Part shown: in pieces, positions 17,949 through 27,190 of the stretch
How the letters are laid out: every line of letters starts with the position of its first letter
How positions within the stretch are numbered: position 1 is the first letter of the stretch
Assembly: GCA_029055345.1 (NCBI GenBank)
Contig: JAIDDJ010000023.1
Coordinates: forward strand, 29,353 to 93,352
From: Muribaculaceae bacterium
Lineage (GTDB): Bacteria > Bacteroidota > Bacteroidia > Bacteroidales > Muribaculaceae
DNA: 64,000 nt
Direction: 5' to 3'
The notes under the pieces: generated by a model
Seen by the model: only the letters and a program-made list of their open reading frames with translations
Database searches by the model: none
What the model was told of the DNA's origin: nothing
Position numbers and translations under genes: made by a program

Positions 17949-18025
17949 TATTTAGATCCCTTTCCCCAATATTTGCGAAGGCTGGGGAACAGCCCAAATA
18001 TTTTTTACGATTTTAAGCTTAAGGA

Positions 18026-19057
18026 TTAGTCTATGCGCTTTGTGTTGCCATACTTGTCGGTCTTGTAGGTGCCCAATGGACCGAAATTAGTTGAACCTCC
18101 ATCATTATCTTTGGTGTTGATTCCGGAGAACATCCACCCTGCACCGATCAGTAGACAAGCTGCAAAGAGGAAGTTAATGACAACGAAAATAATCGAAATA
18201 ACCGTCAGTATCGTTCCTATGATAAGCAAAACAGTTATAATAATGTTAGCCACACCATTCACTTGTCCGACAAAAAGATACTCCTTATAAGAAAAGACCA
18301 TTAGTACAGCAACCAGAGAATACGGAATAAGGAGTGGAGTTGCAATCCAATAACCGACATCCTCCGGATTGACCCACCACGCGGCATCTGTGCCTAAAGA
18401 GAATGCCGCTCCGATTTCAAGCAAGGAAATAATACAAACCGGTATTGCAAAGCAATAACGAACAAAGCACGAGACTTTCTCTTTGAAAAAGCGTCTTAAC
18501 CAGAAGATTACCGATATAAAGGCACATATTAGTGCAATCAGACCAGGCGTCCAGGTTCTGTAAAAATCTCCAAGCCAAGAGTTACTGAGATAATTCCTTA
18601 CTCCTAAATCGGCAGTAGTTTCACCATTCTCGTCAACCGGCTTAATATTCTTTTCGGGAAGAGGAAGCAGATAGTGTTTCCCTTCATGGATTATAATGAG
18701 ATTATCACGGGATATATAGGGTGAACCTTTATAATTCCACTTCTTATCAGGATGAATTTCAAACCCTTCGAATTCGGTTCCGTTTTCGAGGTAAATTTCT
18801 CTCGCACCCTTTATATATTTCCAGTTCTCTCCTTCTTGTTCTACAGGAATGACACGTGCCTTACCCTCCTTACTGGAAACAACGTATCTTTGATTTTCTG
18901 CCATGGCGGATGAAATACCTACAAAAAGAAGAAGCATCAAGATAACAAGTTTTCTTAAGCCTGCTGATACCGGAGGATTGGTTAACCGACCGACAAATAT
19001 ACCTGCATGACTGTAATTGAAGTTTACAGATTCATGGTCTTTCCTGCTTTTTGACAT
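18026..19057 (-). CDS. hypothetical polytopic membrane protein
   Basis: Not recognised. 343 residues. A 34-residue polar N-terminus precedes a signal-like hydrophobic segment (LVILMLLLFVGISSAMA). A soluble extracytoplasmic domain of about 110 residues (EGFEIHPDKKWNYKGSPYIS) follows, then about five transmembrane helices between residues 165 and 320, and a short hydrophilic tail (NFGPLGTYKTDKYGNTKRID). Start 19057 is supported by a promoter ending about 30 bp upstream. It stands alone between the ribosomal operon and the divergent oxalate genes. No catalytic motif seen. Confidence 0.8.
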   Translation of the reverse strand: MSKSRKDHESVNFNYSHAGIFVGRLTNPPVSAGLRKLVILMLLLFVGISSAMAENQRYVVSSKEGKARVIPVEQEGENWKYIKGAREIYLENGTEFEGFEIHPDKKWNYKGSPYISRDNLIIIHEGKHYLLPLPEKNIKPVDENGETTADLGVRNYLSNSWLGDFYRTWTPGLIALICAFISVIFWLRRFFKEKVSCFVRYCFAIPVCIISLLEIGAAFSLGTDAAWWVNPEDVGYWIATPLLIPYSLVAVLMVFSYKEYLFVGQVNGVANIIITVLLIIGTILTVISIIFVVINFLFAACLLIGAGWMFSGINTKDNDGGSTNFGPLGTYKTDKYGNTKRID

Positions 19058-19085
19058 ACAATTTAATTTATTAAGTTGATAATGG

Positions 19086-19116
19086 CAAATTTAGGAAATT
19101 TTTTTTAATTTCGAAA
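19086..19116 (-). promoter_or_regulatory. predicted promoter of the orphan membrane protein gene
   Basis: Minus strand TTTC, 19 bases, TAAATTTG: 11 of 12 consensus positions. Leader about 22 bases. Confidence 0.55.
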
Positions 19117-19321
19117 CATATTTTCCTTTATAATTATGTATTAGGTTTCGCCACTCTGCAATATTCACTGCAAGATCTCAAAAGTTGGAAGCAAAAAACT
19201 TCAGAATAATATTAACCATGATTAAATTTTGTTAATAATATTGTTAAAAAAAGAAAACCGTAATGTATCGATGTTTTAAATTCGAAAAAAGATTAAAATT
19301 ATTAATTAAAATATTAAAACT
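19117..19321. other. AT-rich leader region of the oxalate genes
   Basis: About 205 bp upstream of frc with very low GC and runs of A. I see no TTTG/TAnnTTTG promoter on the plus strand and no recognisable riboswitch. The absence of a consensus promoter is compatible with an alternative sigma factor or an activator, but is only a negative observation. Confidence 0.5.
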
Positions 19322-20635
19322 ATGACCAACACAGCACCTTTACAGGGAATTAAAGTAGTAGATTTCACAGAAGTACAGTCAGGACCATCATGCACACAGA
19401 TGCTCGCATGGCTTGGCGCAGAAGTTATCAAAATCGAACGTCCCGGCGTAGGCGATGCCACACGTAAGGAACTTCAGTTTAATCCTGATCTGCCAAGTTA
19501 TTATTTCCTCCAGCTCAACAGTGACAAGAAATCACTTTCACTTGATGCAAAGACTCCGGACGGAAAGGCTATTCTTACCCAACTTATTAAAGAATGTGAT
19601 ATTTTCGTAGAAAATCTTCATCCCGGAGCAATGGATAAGCTCGGCTTCAGCTGGGAGGCCGTTCACGAGTTGAATCCAAAATGTATTTATGGCACAATCA
19701 AGGGGTTCCCATTGTCGTCACAATATAAGGATCTGAAGGCATACGAACCCATCGCCCAGGTGACAGCCGGCGCAGCCACCACTACAGGATGGTATGAAGG
19801 CGAATATAATATTCCGACTCAGTCGGGCGCAGCACTCGGAGACTCCAATACAGGTATGCACCTTCTGATCGGTCTTCTCGCAGCTCTTCAGCAGCGCAAC
19901 CGCACCGGTGAGGGCGTTTACGTATATCAGTCGATGCACAACGCATGTCTTAACCTCTGTCGAATCAAGACCCGCGACCAGCTCACTCTCGACAAGATCG
20001 GTTATCTGACACAGTTCCCGCAATATCCTAATGGAAAATTTGGTGACTGCGTTCCTCGCGCCGGAAATATTGAAGGTGGCGGCGTGCTCGGTTGGACTTA
20101 CAAATGTAAGCCTGCAGGCAACCTTGACTCGGCAATTGATGCCAATAATTACGTCTACATAATTCTCCAGCGCGGCGCGAAGGATTTCGAAGCAGCCTGC
20201 AATGCAATGGGCTTCCAGGATTGGCTTACCAACCCCGACTTTAATACAGCCGATGCGCGCGACCGCCACAAACAGGAGATTTATCAGAGAATCGGCGAAT
20301 GGACAGCAGATAAGACCAAGTTTGAGGTAACCGAGATTCTCGGTAAGGCAGGAGTGCCGGTTGGACCGGTATTGTCTACAAAAGAGATTATGACAGATGA
20401 GTCACTCTACGATGGCAATACACTCGTAAGAATCAATCAAGGTGGTGAAATCGGTGAATTTGTCACAGTAGGATGTCCGTTTACCATGAGTAATTATCAG
20501 CCTACTTATGGTCCTTGTCCATCACTCGGAGGTAATACAGAAGAGATTCTTACTTCACTCGGATATACTGCAGAACAGCAGAAAGAATTTGCAGCCAACG
20601 GTACAACCAAACCGCTTGCGGACGGCAAAATGTAA
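19322..20635 (+). CDS. frc: formyl-CoA:oxalate CoA-transferase
   Basis: Class III (family III) CoA-transferase that moves CoA from formyl-CoA to oxalate, activating oxalate for decarboxylation. 437 residues, close to the Oxalobacter enzyme (428). Visible: VVDFTEVQSGPSCTQMLAWLGAEVIKIERPG, of which GAEVIKIERPG is the family signature; catalytic aspartate Asp174 in ALGDSNTGMH; and glycine loop GNIEGGGVLGW. Where Oxalobacter Frc has Trp48 (TRGWLQ) this protein reads TRKELQ, so substrate affinity may differ. The next gene is oxc, only 24 bp away. Cytosolic. Confidence 0.95.
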   Translation: MTNTAPLQGIKVVDFTEVQSGPSCTQMLAWLGAEVIKIERPGVGDATRKELQFNPDLPSYYFLQLNSDKKSLSLDAKTPDGKAILTQLIKECDIFVENLHPGAMDKLGFSWEAVHELNPKCIYGTIKGFPLSSQYKDLKAYEPIAQVTAGAATTTGWYEGEYNIPTQSGAALGDSNTGMHLLIGLLAALQQRNRTGEGVYVYQSMHNACLNLCRIKTRDQLTLDKIGYLTQFPQYPNGKFGDCVPRAGNIEGGGVLGWTYKCKPAGNLDSAIDANNYVYIILQRGAKDFEAACNAMGFQDWLTNPDFNTADARDRHKQEIYQRIGEWTADKTKFEVTEILGKAGVPVGPVLSTKEIMTDESLYDGNTLVRINQGGEIGEFVTVGCPFTMSNYQPTYGPCPSLGGNTEEILTSLGYTAEQQKEFAANGTTKPLADGKM

Positions 20636-20659
20636 TCCCACACCTTAGATTTGAAAGAA

Positions 20660-22402
20660 ATGAGCACAACAGAAAATACAAATACCGGAGCGGCGAAGCC
20701 GCAGTTTCCGGAACAGGTGACCGGAATGTACATTCTCGCCGAGTCACTGAAAAGAATGGGTATATCGGATGTCTACGGTCTCGTAGGCATCCCGGTAACC
20801 GAAGCTGCCTATGCCATGCAAAAAATCGGCATTAATTTCTACGGATTCCGTTTCGAGCAGCAGGCCGGTATGGCTGCCGCTACTCATGGCTTCCTCACTA
20901 AGACTCCGGGCGTGTTGTTAACCGTATCATCGCTTGGCTTCATGAACGGACTGACGGCCACTGCGAACGCTACAGTGAACTGCTACCCTATGATTCAGAT
21001 ATCAGGGGCGAGCGACCCGACAATGGTCGACATGAACATGGGCACATACGAGCAGCTTGACCAGCTGAATACAGCGCGTCCGCTTGTAAAGGCGGCATTC
21101 CGCTGCTCCCATGCAAAGGATATTCCGTCGGCAGTGGCCCGTGCATACAGAGCTGCCGTCACCGGCAGACCGGGCGGTGTCTATATTGACATGACTACTC
21201 CCGCACTCGGAGAGATAATGAACCGTGCGGACGCCGAGGCGTTGTTCTATACTCCCGTGGATATCTACTCTCCGGTAGCTCCGAATTCGGATTCAGTGAA
21301 ACGCGCGGTAGAAATCCTAACGTCGGCCAAACGACCTGCAATTCTTCTTGGTAAGGGCGCGGCTTATGCTCAGGTTGATGACAAAATCAAGGAACTTGTA
21401 GAAAAGGGTAACATACCATATCTTGCAATGTCGATGGCCAAAGGCCTGCTTCCGGACAACGGCCCGTTGAGCGCACTTTCCTGCAGAAGCACGATTATGG
21501 AAAAGGCGGATGTAGTAATGGTGATCGGTGCCCGCATCAACTGGATGCTTCAGTTCGGTCGCGGCAAATGGAATCCTGATATGAAATTCATCCAGCTCGA
21601 TGTGGAGCCGGAAGAAATCGACCGGAACGTTCCGATCGCAGCTCCGGTAGTAGGAGACATGGGTCTTGCGCTTGACGCAATACTCGCCGAACTTGAAGGC
21701 AAAAAGATGTCGGCCGATCCTGATTGGGTAAGTTCGCTGCAGGCAGAAAGCAAAGAGAAGAATGCTAAATTCACCAAGCGTCTTGAAGAAGCCCAGACTG
21801 CAAGTCCAATGAATCACTGGACGGCAATTGGCGCTATCAAGCCTGTGCTTGAGGCCAATCCAGATGTAATTCTCGTAAATGAGGGAGCAAATACGCTTGA
21901 TGATACCCGCGACTCAATTGATATGTTCCTTCCTCGCCATAGAATCGATTGCGCTACTTGGTCGATTATGGGTATGGGAATGGGTTCGACTATAGGTGCG
22001 GCAGTTGCCACCGGAAAGAGTGTTGTCGCTGTGGAAGGTGATTCAGCATTCGGCTTCTCAGGCATGGACTTCGCAACCATCTGTAGGTTCGGACTCCCCT
22101 GCACCGTAGTGATTTTCAACAATGGTGGTATTTACAACGGTATTGGTGTCAATCCTTCGGGTGGAACGGCACCGGCTCCGACTACTCTTGACATTCACGC
22201 CCGTTATGACAAATTGGGAGAAGCATTTGGCGCCGACACATACTATGTAACGACTCCACAGGAACTCACAGATGCCCTCAAGAAGTCAATCGATTCCAAG
22301 CGACCGACATTAATTGATGTGCAGCTTGCAGCAGATTCAGGCAAGGAAAGCGGTCACATCGGCTATCTGAATCCGACTCCGCTAATTGATTATACGGTAT
22401 AA
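20660..22402 (+). CDS. oxc: oxalyl-CoA decarboxylase
   Basis: Thiamine-diphosphate enzyme converting oxalyl-CoA to formyl-CoA and CO2, closing the cycle with Frc. 580 residues. The catalytic ThDP glutamate lies in FRFEQQAGMAA; the central domain has LGKGAAYAQVDDKI; the C-terminal ThDP/Mg motif is EGDSAFGFSGMDFATICRF ending in NNGGIYNG. These match the Oxalobacter enzyme closely rather than acetolactate synthases. The ORF track begins at a TTG (20651); I choose the ATG at 20660 (MSTTENTNTG). Transcribed with frc. Confidence 0.95.
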   Translation: MSTTENTNTGAAKPQFPEQVTGMYILAESLKRMGISDVYGLVGIPVTEAAYAMQKIGINFYGFRFEQQAGMAAATHGFLTKTPGVLLTVSSLGFMNGLTATANATVNCYPMIQISGASDPTMVDMNMGTYEQLDQLNTARPLVKAAFRCSHAKDIPSAVARAYRAAVTGRPGGVYIDMTTPALGEIMNRADAEALFYTPVDIYSPVAPNSDSVKRAVEILTSAKRPAILLGKGAAYAQVDDKIKELVEKGNIPYLAMSMAKGLLPDNGPLSALSCRSTIMEKADVVMVIGARINWMLQFGRGKWNPDMKFIQLDVEPEEIDRNVPIAAPVVGDMGLALDAILAELEGKKMSADPDWVSSLQAESKEKNAKFTKRLEEAQTASPMNHWTAIGAIKPVLEANPDVILVNEGANTLDDTRDSIDMFLPRHRIDCATWSIMGMGMGSTIGAAVATGKSVVAVEGDSAFGFSGMDFATICRFGLPCTVVIFNNGGIYNGIGVNPSGGTAPAPTTLDIHARYDKLGEAFGADTYYVTTPQELTDALKKSIDSKRPTLIDVQLAADSGKESGHIGYLNPTPLIDYTV

Positions 22403-22451
22403 GACCGGATTTTCAGTCGCCACTGATAATTGAAAAAGTTATTGTTAATAC

Positions 22452-22485
22452 TTAAGCTCACTTAAGGATTATTAGGTGAGCTTAA
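22452..22485 (+). other. stem-loop between oxc and the AEC transporter
   Basis: TTAAGCTCAC and GTGAGCTTAA form a perfect 10-bp stem with a 14-base loop. Only a weak T-tract follows, so this may be a partial terminator or an mRNA processing site reducing transporter expression relative to frc-oxc. Confidence 0.5.
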
Positions 22486-22506
22486 TTTATAAAAAATCAG
22501 AAGGAA

Positions 22507-23475
22507 ATGTTACACATTATATTATATGCGATTGTCCCGATTGTGGTGGTAATGCTCGCAGGATATATATCTGGCAAGAAGGGGGCATTTTCGGGTGATG
22601 ACGCGAAAAAATTCAACAAAGTTGTGTTGGATTTCGCACTTCCGGCAGCCTTGTTCGTCTCAATCGCTCAGGCCACAAGGGAAGACCTTGCGAAAGACCT
22701 TCGCCTGACATTAGTATCGCTAATCGGCATTATGGGTTGCTTCATGGCGGTATATTTCGTATTCAGATATTGCTTCAAGAAGAATACGGGAGCTGACGCG
22801 GCAGTATCAGCACTTATCAGCGGCTCCCCTACTATCGGATTCTTAGGATTTGCGGTGCTGGAGCCTATATTCGGAACCACCCCCGCCGTGGCTCTTGTAG
22901 TGGCAATTGTCGGAATTGTGGTCAATGCGATTGGAATTCCGGTTGGCCTGTCACTGATGAATGCATCTCTTGACAGTACGGATCCGAAGACAGGGAAAAA
23001 GCCGAGCGCATGGAAACCGGTGCTTCACGCATTGGCACAGCCTGTGGCTTGGGCTCCTATTTTAGCCGTAGTCATGGTGCTTGTTGGCATCAAGTGGCCC
23101 GATTGGCTGAGTCCATCCTTCAACCTTATCGCCAAAGCAAATGCTTCTATGGCAGTTTTCTCAGCCGGTATCACATTGTCGGCAATCAAGATTTCAATCA
23201 ACTGGCAGGTAATCCTGGGCTCAATCATGAAGATGATTCTTATGCCACTTGTTATCCTTGCCTTAGGTCTTGCATTCCATATGGATCCCGAAAACCTTAA
23301 GATGCTTGTAGTAGCAGGCGCGCTTCCACCGGCATTCTCCGGCATCATCATCGCCGACGAGAACAATACCTACGTAGCAACCGGAACATCCTCACTGACT
23401 CTCTCAGTGATTCTATTCGTAGGCTTCTGCCCGCTCTGGATTTGGCTGACGGATGTTGCCATCAACATGTTCTAA
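22507..23475 (+). CDS. AEC-family transporter (candidate oxalate/formate carrier)
   Basis: Auxin-efflux-carrier superfamily protein of 322 residues with about ten hydrophobic segments, beginning MLHIILYAIVPIVVVMLAGY. Conserved family features include FALPAALFVSIA, SGSPTIGFLGFAVLEPIFG and the C-terminal VAGALPPAFSGIIIA. Members (e.g. MdcF-type) move malonate and other carboxylates. Substrate here is inferred only from position directly after frc and oxc. No OxlT-type antiporter is present in the window. A very strong hairpin follows the stop. Confidence 0.88.
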   Translation: MLHIILYAIVPIVVVMLAGYISGKKGAFSGDDAKKFNKVVLDFALPAALFVSIAQATREDLAKDLRLTLVSLIGIMGCFMAVYFVFRYCFKKNTGADAAVSALISGSPTIGFLGFAVLEPIFGTTPAVALVVAIVGIVVNAIGIPVGLSLMNASLDSTDPKTGKKPSAWKPVLHALAQPVAWAPILAVVMVLVGIKWPDWLSPSFNLIAKANASMAVFSAGITLSAIKISINWQVILGSIMKMILMPLVILALGLAFHMDPENLKMLVVAGALPPAFSGIIIADENNTYVATGTSSLTLSVILFVGFCPLWIWLTDVAINMF

Positions 23476-23490
23476 TCGAAAAAATATAAA

Positions 23491-23549
23491 TATTTGACAA
23501 TTAAAAAATGTGATGCACGTCATGCATCACATTTTTTAATTGTCAAATA
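23491..23549. terminator. bidirectional terminator with 27-bp perfect stem
   Basis: Left arm 23491-23517 and right arm 23523-23549 are perfect reverse complements (27 bp) with the 5-base loop CGTCA. The A/T-rich stem base supplies a U-run on either strand. It separates the plus-strand oxalate genes from the minus-strand acyl-CoA dehydrogenase gene, serving both. Confidence 0.88.
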
Positions 23550-23586
23550 AATTGCAGTCACCGGGAATACCGGTGATTCGAATAAA

Positions 23587-25287
23587 TTAGAAGAGGTAGT
23601 TTTCGATTTGTTCGGGGCGGAAGTTGCCGATGAAGTCGGCGTGTTTAGCCACTTCTGCCTGACCGAGCTTAACGAATACTCGGAGAGAGCGTTCGAAGCT
23701 ATCGTTGCGATTCGAGTCTTCGAGAAGAAGAAGGCCCATAATCGTATAACCGGCCATCTCGACAAGGCGACGCGCCATGAAGTCAAGATATTTCGGATCA
23801 TTGACACCTGTCACAGCTTCTACAGCATTGGCATACTGCTGGGCCATGAAATCGAGGGTTGCTTTTACGTCCTGAAGGGCGGGTTTGCATTCCACTGCAA
23901 GCTGCTCCTTGATCCAGTTGGCATAAGTGCCGGTAGTGACGTGGCGGATAGCCGCAACTACCTGAAGCTGGGTTGTACCCTCATAGATAGAAGTTATACG
24001 GGCATCGCGATAGATACGTTCGCAGGCATAATCCTTCATGAATCCCGAACCTCCGTGAATCTGGATAGCGTCATACGCATTCTGGTTGCAGAACTCGGAA
24101 GTCATGCCCTTGGCGAGCGGAGTGAAGGCGTCAGCGAGTTTTGAATACTCCTTACCCTCCTTCTTCTCTTCGACTTCGAGTTTACGCTCCTTGGCGATAT
24201 CATCATAAGCTTTATAAATATCCACGAACCGGGTGCAAGCATATAGAAGGGCGCGGGAGGCATCGAGTTTGGACTTCATCACCGAAAGAATCTCGGCGAC
24301 AGCAGGGAATTCGATGATAGCCTTGCCGAACTGCTGACGGTCTTTGGCATAAGCGAGAGCCTCGCGATAAGCAGCCTCGCTGAGACCAACGCTCTGAGCC
24401 GCAATACCGAGACGCGCACCATTCATCAGCGCCATAACATATTTGATAAGACCGAGGCGGCGCGAGCCTACGAGTTCGGCGGGAGCATCCTTATAAGTCA
24501 ACTCACAAGTGGGGCTCCCCTTGATACCCATCTTATTTTCGATGCGACGCACATTGACTCCGCCATTGCGCTTATCATAGATAAACATTGACAGACCGCG
24601 GCCATCCTTTGTGCCTTCTTCAGAACGGGCGAGCACGAGGTGGATATCTGAATCACCATTGGTGATGAAGCGCTTCACACCATTGAGCACCCAAGAGCCA
24701 TCCTCTTTCTGAGAGGCCTTGAGCATTACAGACTGAAGGTCTGAGCCCGCATCCGGCTCGGTAAGGTCCATCGACATTGTCTCACCGGCGCATACCCGCG
24801 GAATATATTTCTGTTTCTGCTCCTCGTCAGCAAACTCATAAATAGTTTCGGCGCAATCCTGAAGACCCCAGAGGTTTTCGAACCCGGCATCAGCACGGCT
24901 CACGATATCGGCAGCCATGATATAGGGAGTGATGGGGAAATTAAGACCACCGAGACGGCGGGGCATCGACATACCCATCAGTCCGGCTTTGCGGCAAGCG
25001 TCAAGGTTACGGGCAGTGCCGTCAGCATAAATCACACGGCTATTCTCCACCTTGGGACCGTTATGGTCGACATCCTCAGCGTTTTCAGCAATCACATCGC
25101 CGCAGATTTCACCTACGATGTCAAGCACCTTGTCATAACTGTCCTGAGCATCGGCGTAATCCTGAGGGGCATAATCATACTTGTCGGCGTCAGCGAAATC
25201 GCGTTCCTTGAGGGCCACAATCTTCTCCATCATAGGATGGGTGAGATAATGCTTTAGGGCCTCATTATCTGTATAGAAATTAGCCAT
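23587..25287 (-). CDS. acyl-CoA dehydrogenase
   Basis: FAD-dependent acyl-CoA dehydrogenase of 566 residues, the long form with an extra C-terminal domain beyond the about 380-residue core. Motifs: MSMDLTEPDAGSDLQSV (signature 1), KRFITNGDSDIHLVLAR, and QIHGGSGFMKDYACERIYRD with the flavin-binding region near the catalytic site. Electrons go to ETF, encoded directly upstream (stop and start share one base with etfA). Chain-length specificity cannot be read; in anaerobic Bacteroidales such clusters may serve branched-chain or butyrate-type metabolism (inference). Confidence 0.94.
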   Translation of the reverse strand: MANFYTDNEALKHYLTHPMMEKIVALKERDFADADKYDYAPQDYADAQDSYDKVLDIVGEICGDVIAENAEDVDHNGPKVENSRVIYADGTARNLDACRKAGLMGMSMPRRLGGLNFPITPYIMAADIVSRADAGFENLWGLQDCAETIYEFADEEQKQKYIPRVCAGETMSMDLTEPDAGSDLQSVMLKASQKEDGSWVLNGVKRFITNGDSDIHLVLARSEEGTKDGRGLSMFIYDKRNGGVNVRRIENKMGIKGSPTCELTYKDAPAELVGSRRLGLIKYVMALMNGARLGIAAQSVGLSEAAYREALAYAKDRQQFGKAIIEFPAVAEILSVMKSKLDASRALLYACTRFVDIYKAYDDIAKERKLEVEEKKEGKEYSKLADAFTPLAKGMTSEFCNQNAYDAIQIHGGSGFMKDYACERIYRDARITSIYEGTTQLQVVAAIRHVTTGTYANWIKEQLAVECKPALQDVKATLDFMAQQYANAVEAVTGVNDPKYLDFMARRLVEMAGYTIMGLLLLEDSNRNDSFERSLRVFVKLGQAEVAKHADFIGNFRPEQIENYLF

Positions 25288-26318
25288 TATTTCGTATTCT
25301 TTTTGTAATATTTAATTAATTTGGGCACGACATCCTCGACATTGCCGGTGATGACATAATCCGCAATTTTATTGATTGGAGCATCGGGATCATTATTGAT
25401 TGAGATAATGATTGATGACTCCTGCATACCGGCAATATGCTGAATCTGTCCGGATACGCCGCAAGCGATATAGAGTTTGGGGCGCACGGTCACACCGGTT
25501 TGGCCGATCTGACGGTCGTGGTCAGCCCATCCTGCATCGACGGCAGCGCGGCTTGCGCCAACTTCTCCGCCAAGCACGTCGGCAAGTTCATGAAGCATTT
25601 CGAAATTTTCCTTGCTTCCCATGCCATAACCACCGCACACGATAATCGGGCTTCCCTTCAGGTTGACCTTTGATTTCTCAACGTTACGGTCGATTACCTC
25701 GACAACGTAATCTTCGGGGCGTGTATAATCCTCAGCCTTCAGGTCGATTACCTTACCGGAATAATTTGAGTCGCGGACTTCCTTTTTCATAACGCCTTCA
25801 CGGACAGTTGCCATCTGAGGACGGCATTCCGGATTGACGATAGTTGCCACGATGTTACCACCGAAAGCCGGGCGAATCTGGAGGAGTAGGTCCTTATATT
25901 CCTCACCGGTGCGTGCATCCTTATGGTCGCCTATCTCAAGCTGAGTACAGTCGGCTGTAAGACCGCTGTGAAGGGCGGAAGATACTCTCGGTCCGAGGTC
26001 GCGGCCGATTGAAGTTGCGCCCATAAAGGCGATGCGGGGCTCCTTCTCCTTGAAAAGATTTATGAGAATGGAGCTGTGAGGAAGAGAAGTATAAGGAGAA
26101 AGACGCTTGTCGTCGAACTTGTAAACGGTATCGACACCATAAGGAAGAATCTGCTTCTCCACATCTTTGAGGTTAGCTCCGGCGACAACGGCCTCGAGTT
26201 TAATGCCAAGTTTGTCGGCGAGCTGACGGCCCTTAGTGAGGAGCTCAAGGCTCACATCGGCCACCTTGCCGTCTTCGTATTCGCAATATACGATTAAATT
26301 ATGCTTGTCTGTTGCCAT
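25287..26318 (-). CDS. etfA: electron transfer flavoprotein subunit alpha
   Basis: Alpha subunit of ETF carrying FAD. 343 residues. The C-terminal FAD domain has VCGGYGMGSKENF, VGASRAAVDAGW, QIGQTGVTVRPKLYIACG and IISINNDPDAPI, the standard series. Overlaps acyl-CoA dehydrogenase by one base (TAATG) and lies 2 bp after etfB. With EtfB it accepts electrons from the dehydrogenase. Confidence 0.96.
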   Translation of the reverse strand: MATDKHNLIVYCEYEDGKVADVSLELLTKGRQLADKLGIKLEAVVAGANLKDVEKQILPYGVDTVYKFDDKRLSPYTSLPHSSILINLFKEKEPRIAFMGATSIGRDLGPRVSSALHSGLTADCTQLEIGDHKDARTGEEYKDLLLQIRPAFGGNIVATIVNPECRPQMATVREGVMKKEVRDSNYSGKVIDLKAEDYTRPEDYVVEVIDRNVEKSKVNLKGSPIIVCGGYGMGSKENFEMLHELADVLGGEVGASRAAVDAGWADHDRQIGQTGVTVRPKLYIACGVSGQIQHIAGMQESSIIISINNDPDAPINKIADYVITGNVEDVVPKLIKYYKKNTK

Positions 26319-26320
26319 GA

Positions 26321-27190
26321 TTAGCCGATTGTATGGTTAGCGATGAGTTCCTTGACGAGTTTTTCAATTTCCTCGTCGTTATTTTCAATTCGGCGTGCAT
26401 CTTTTGCGGTAAAGACCACATTTTCGATTTGCTTCACCTTTGTGGGAGAGCCCGGAAGACCGCACTGCGCGAGATCAGCATCTACAGTCTGCGCGGTCCA
26501 TTCGCCGATTTCAAGATAAGGGCGTTTTTCGATAAACTCCTTCTTTTTTTCATCCGCGGCCACTTCAGATGGAACGGCGGCATATTTATATTTCTGCACG
26601 TGCTTTGCATTGCGAGGGCGGCATGCATCAGCTGAACCGTTCACGGTAACAACAAGCGGCAGAGGAGCCTTTACGGTCTCGACTCCGCTCTCAATACGAC
26701 GTTTGATAAGTGCCTTGCCATCTTTCACTTCTATAATATCCTCAGCATAAGTAACCTGCGGGAGGCCGAGTTTTTCGGCAATCTGAGGACCCACCTGAGC
26801 GGTATCGCCATCAATAGCCTGACGGCCACCGATAATGAGGTCGTAATTACCGATTTTTCGAACAGCGGCACTCAGCGCATAAGAAGTGGCGAGGGTATCA
26901 GAACCGGCAAAAGCGCGGTCAGAGAGCACAATACCTCCATCGGCACCGCGATAAAGACCTTCGCGAACGATTTCTGCCGCACGCGCCGGACCCATAGTAA
27001 GCAGTGTCACTTTCGTGCCGGGATACATTTCCTTCAATTTCAAGGCCTGCTCGAGGGCGTTCAAGTCCTCGGGATTGAAGATTGCGGGGAGCGCGGCGCG
27101 GTTGATCGTGCCGTCTTCCTTCATCGCATCTTTCCCGACATTTCTCGTGTCGGGCACCTGTTTGGCCAAAACGATGATGTTCAAACTCAT
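26321..27190 (-). CDS. etfB: electron transfer flavoprotein subunit beta
   Basis: Beta subunit of ETF. 289 residues with KQVPDTRNVG near the N-terminus, NPEDLNALEQALKLKE, YALSAAVRKIGNYDLIIGGRQAIDGDTAQVGP and the ETF-beta signature region after VTVNGSADACRPRN. First gene of etfB-etfA-acyl-CoA dehydrogenase. A -7-like TATCTTTG lies at 27285-27292 on the minus strand, but without a TTTG box at proper spacing, so the promoter is unsure. Some ETFs bifurcate electrons through a second FAD in the beta subunit; I cannot decide that here. Confidence 0.96.
   Translation of the reverse strand: MSLNIIVLAKQVPDTRNVGKDAMKEDGTINRAALPAIFNPEDLNALEQALKLKEMYPGTKVTLLTMGPARAAEIVREGLYRGADGGIVLSDRAFAGSDTLATSYALSAAVRKIGNYDLIIGGRQAIDGDTAQVGPQIAEKLGLPQVTYAEDIIEVKDGKALIKRRIESGVETVKAPLPLVVTVNGSADACRPRNAKHVQKYKYAAVPSEVAADEKKKEFIEKRPYLEIGEWTAQTVDADLAQCGLPGSPTKVKQIENVVFTAKDARRIENNDEEIEKLVKELIANHTIG

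Noticed and set aside
17838-18025. S6:S18-binding mRNA leader
   Set aside because: G/C-rich pairing segments occur (around ccccaatatttgcgaaggctgggg) but lie upstream of the predicted start site, so not in the mRNA leader.
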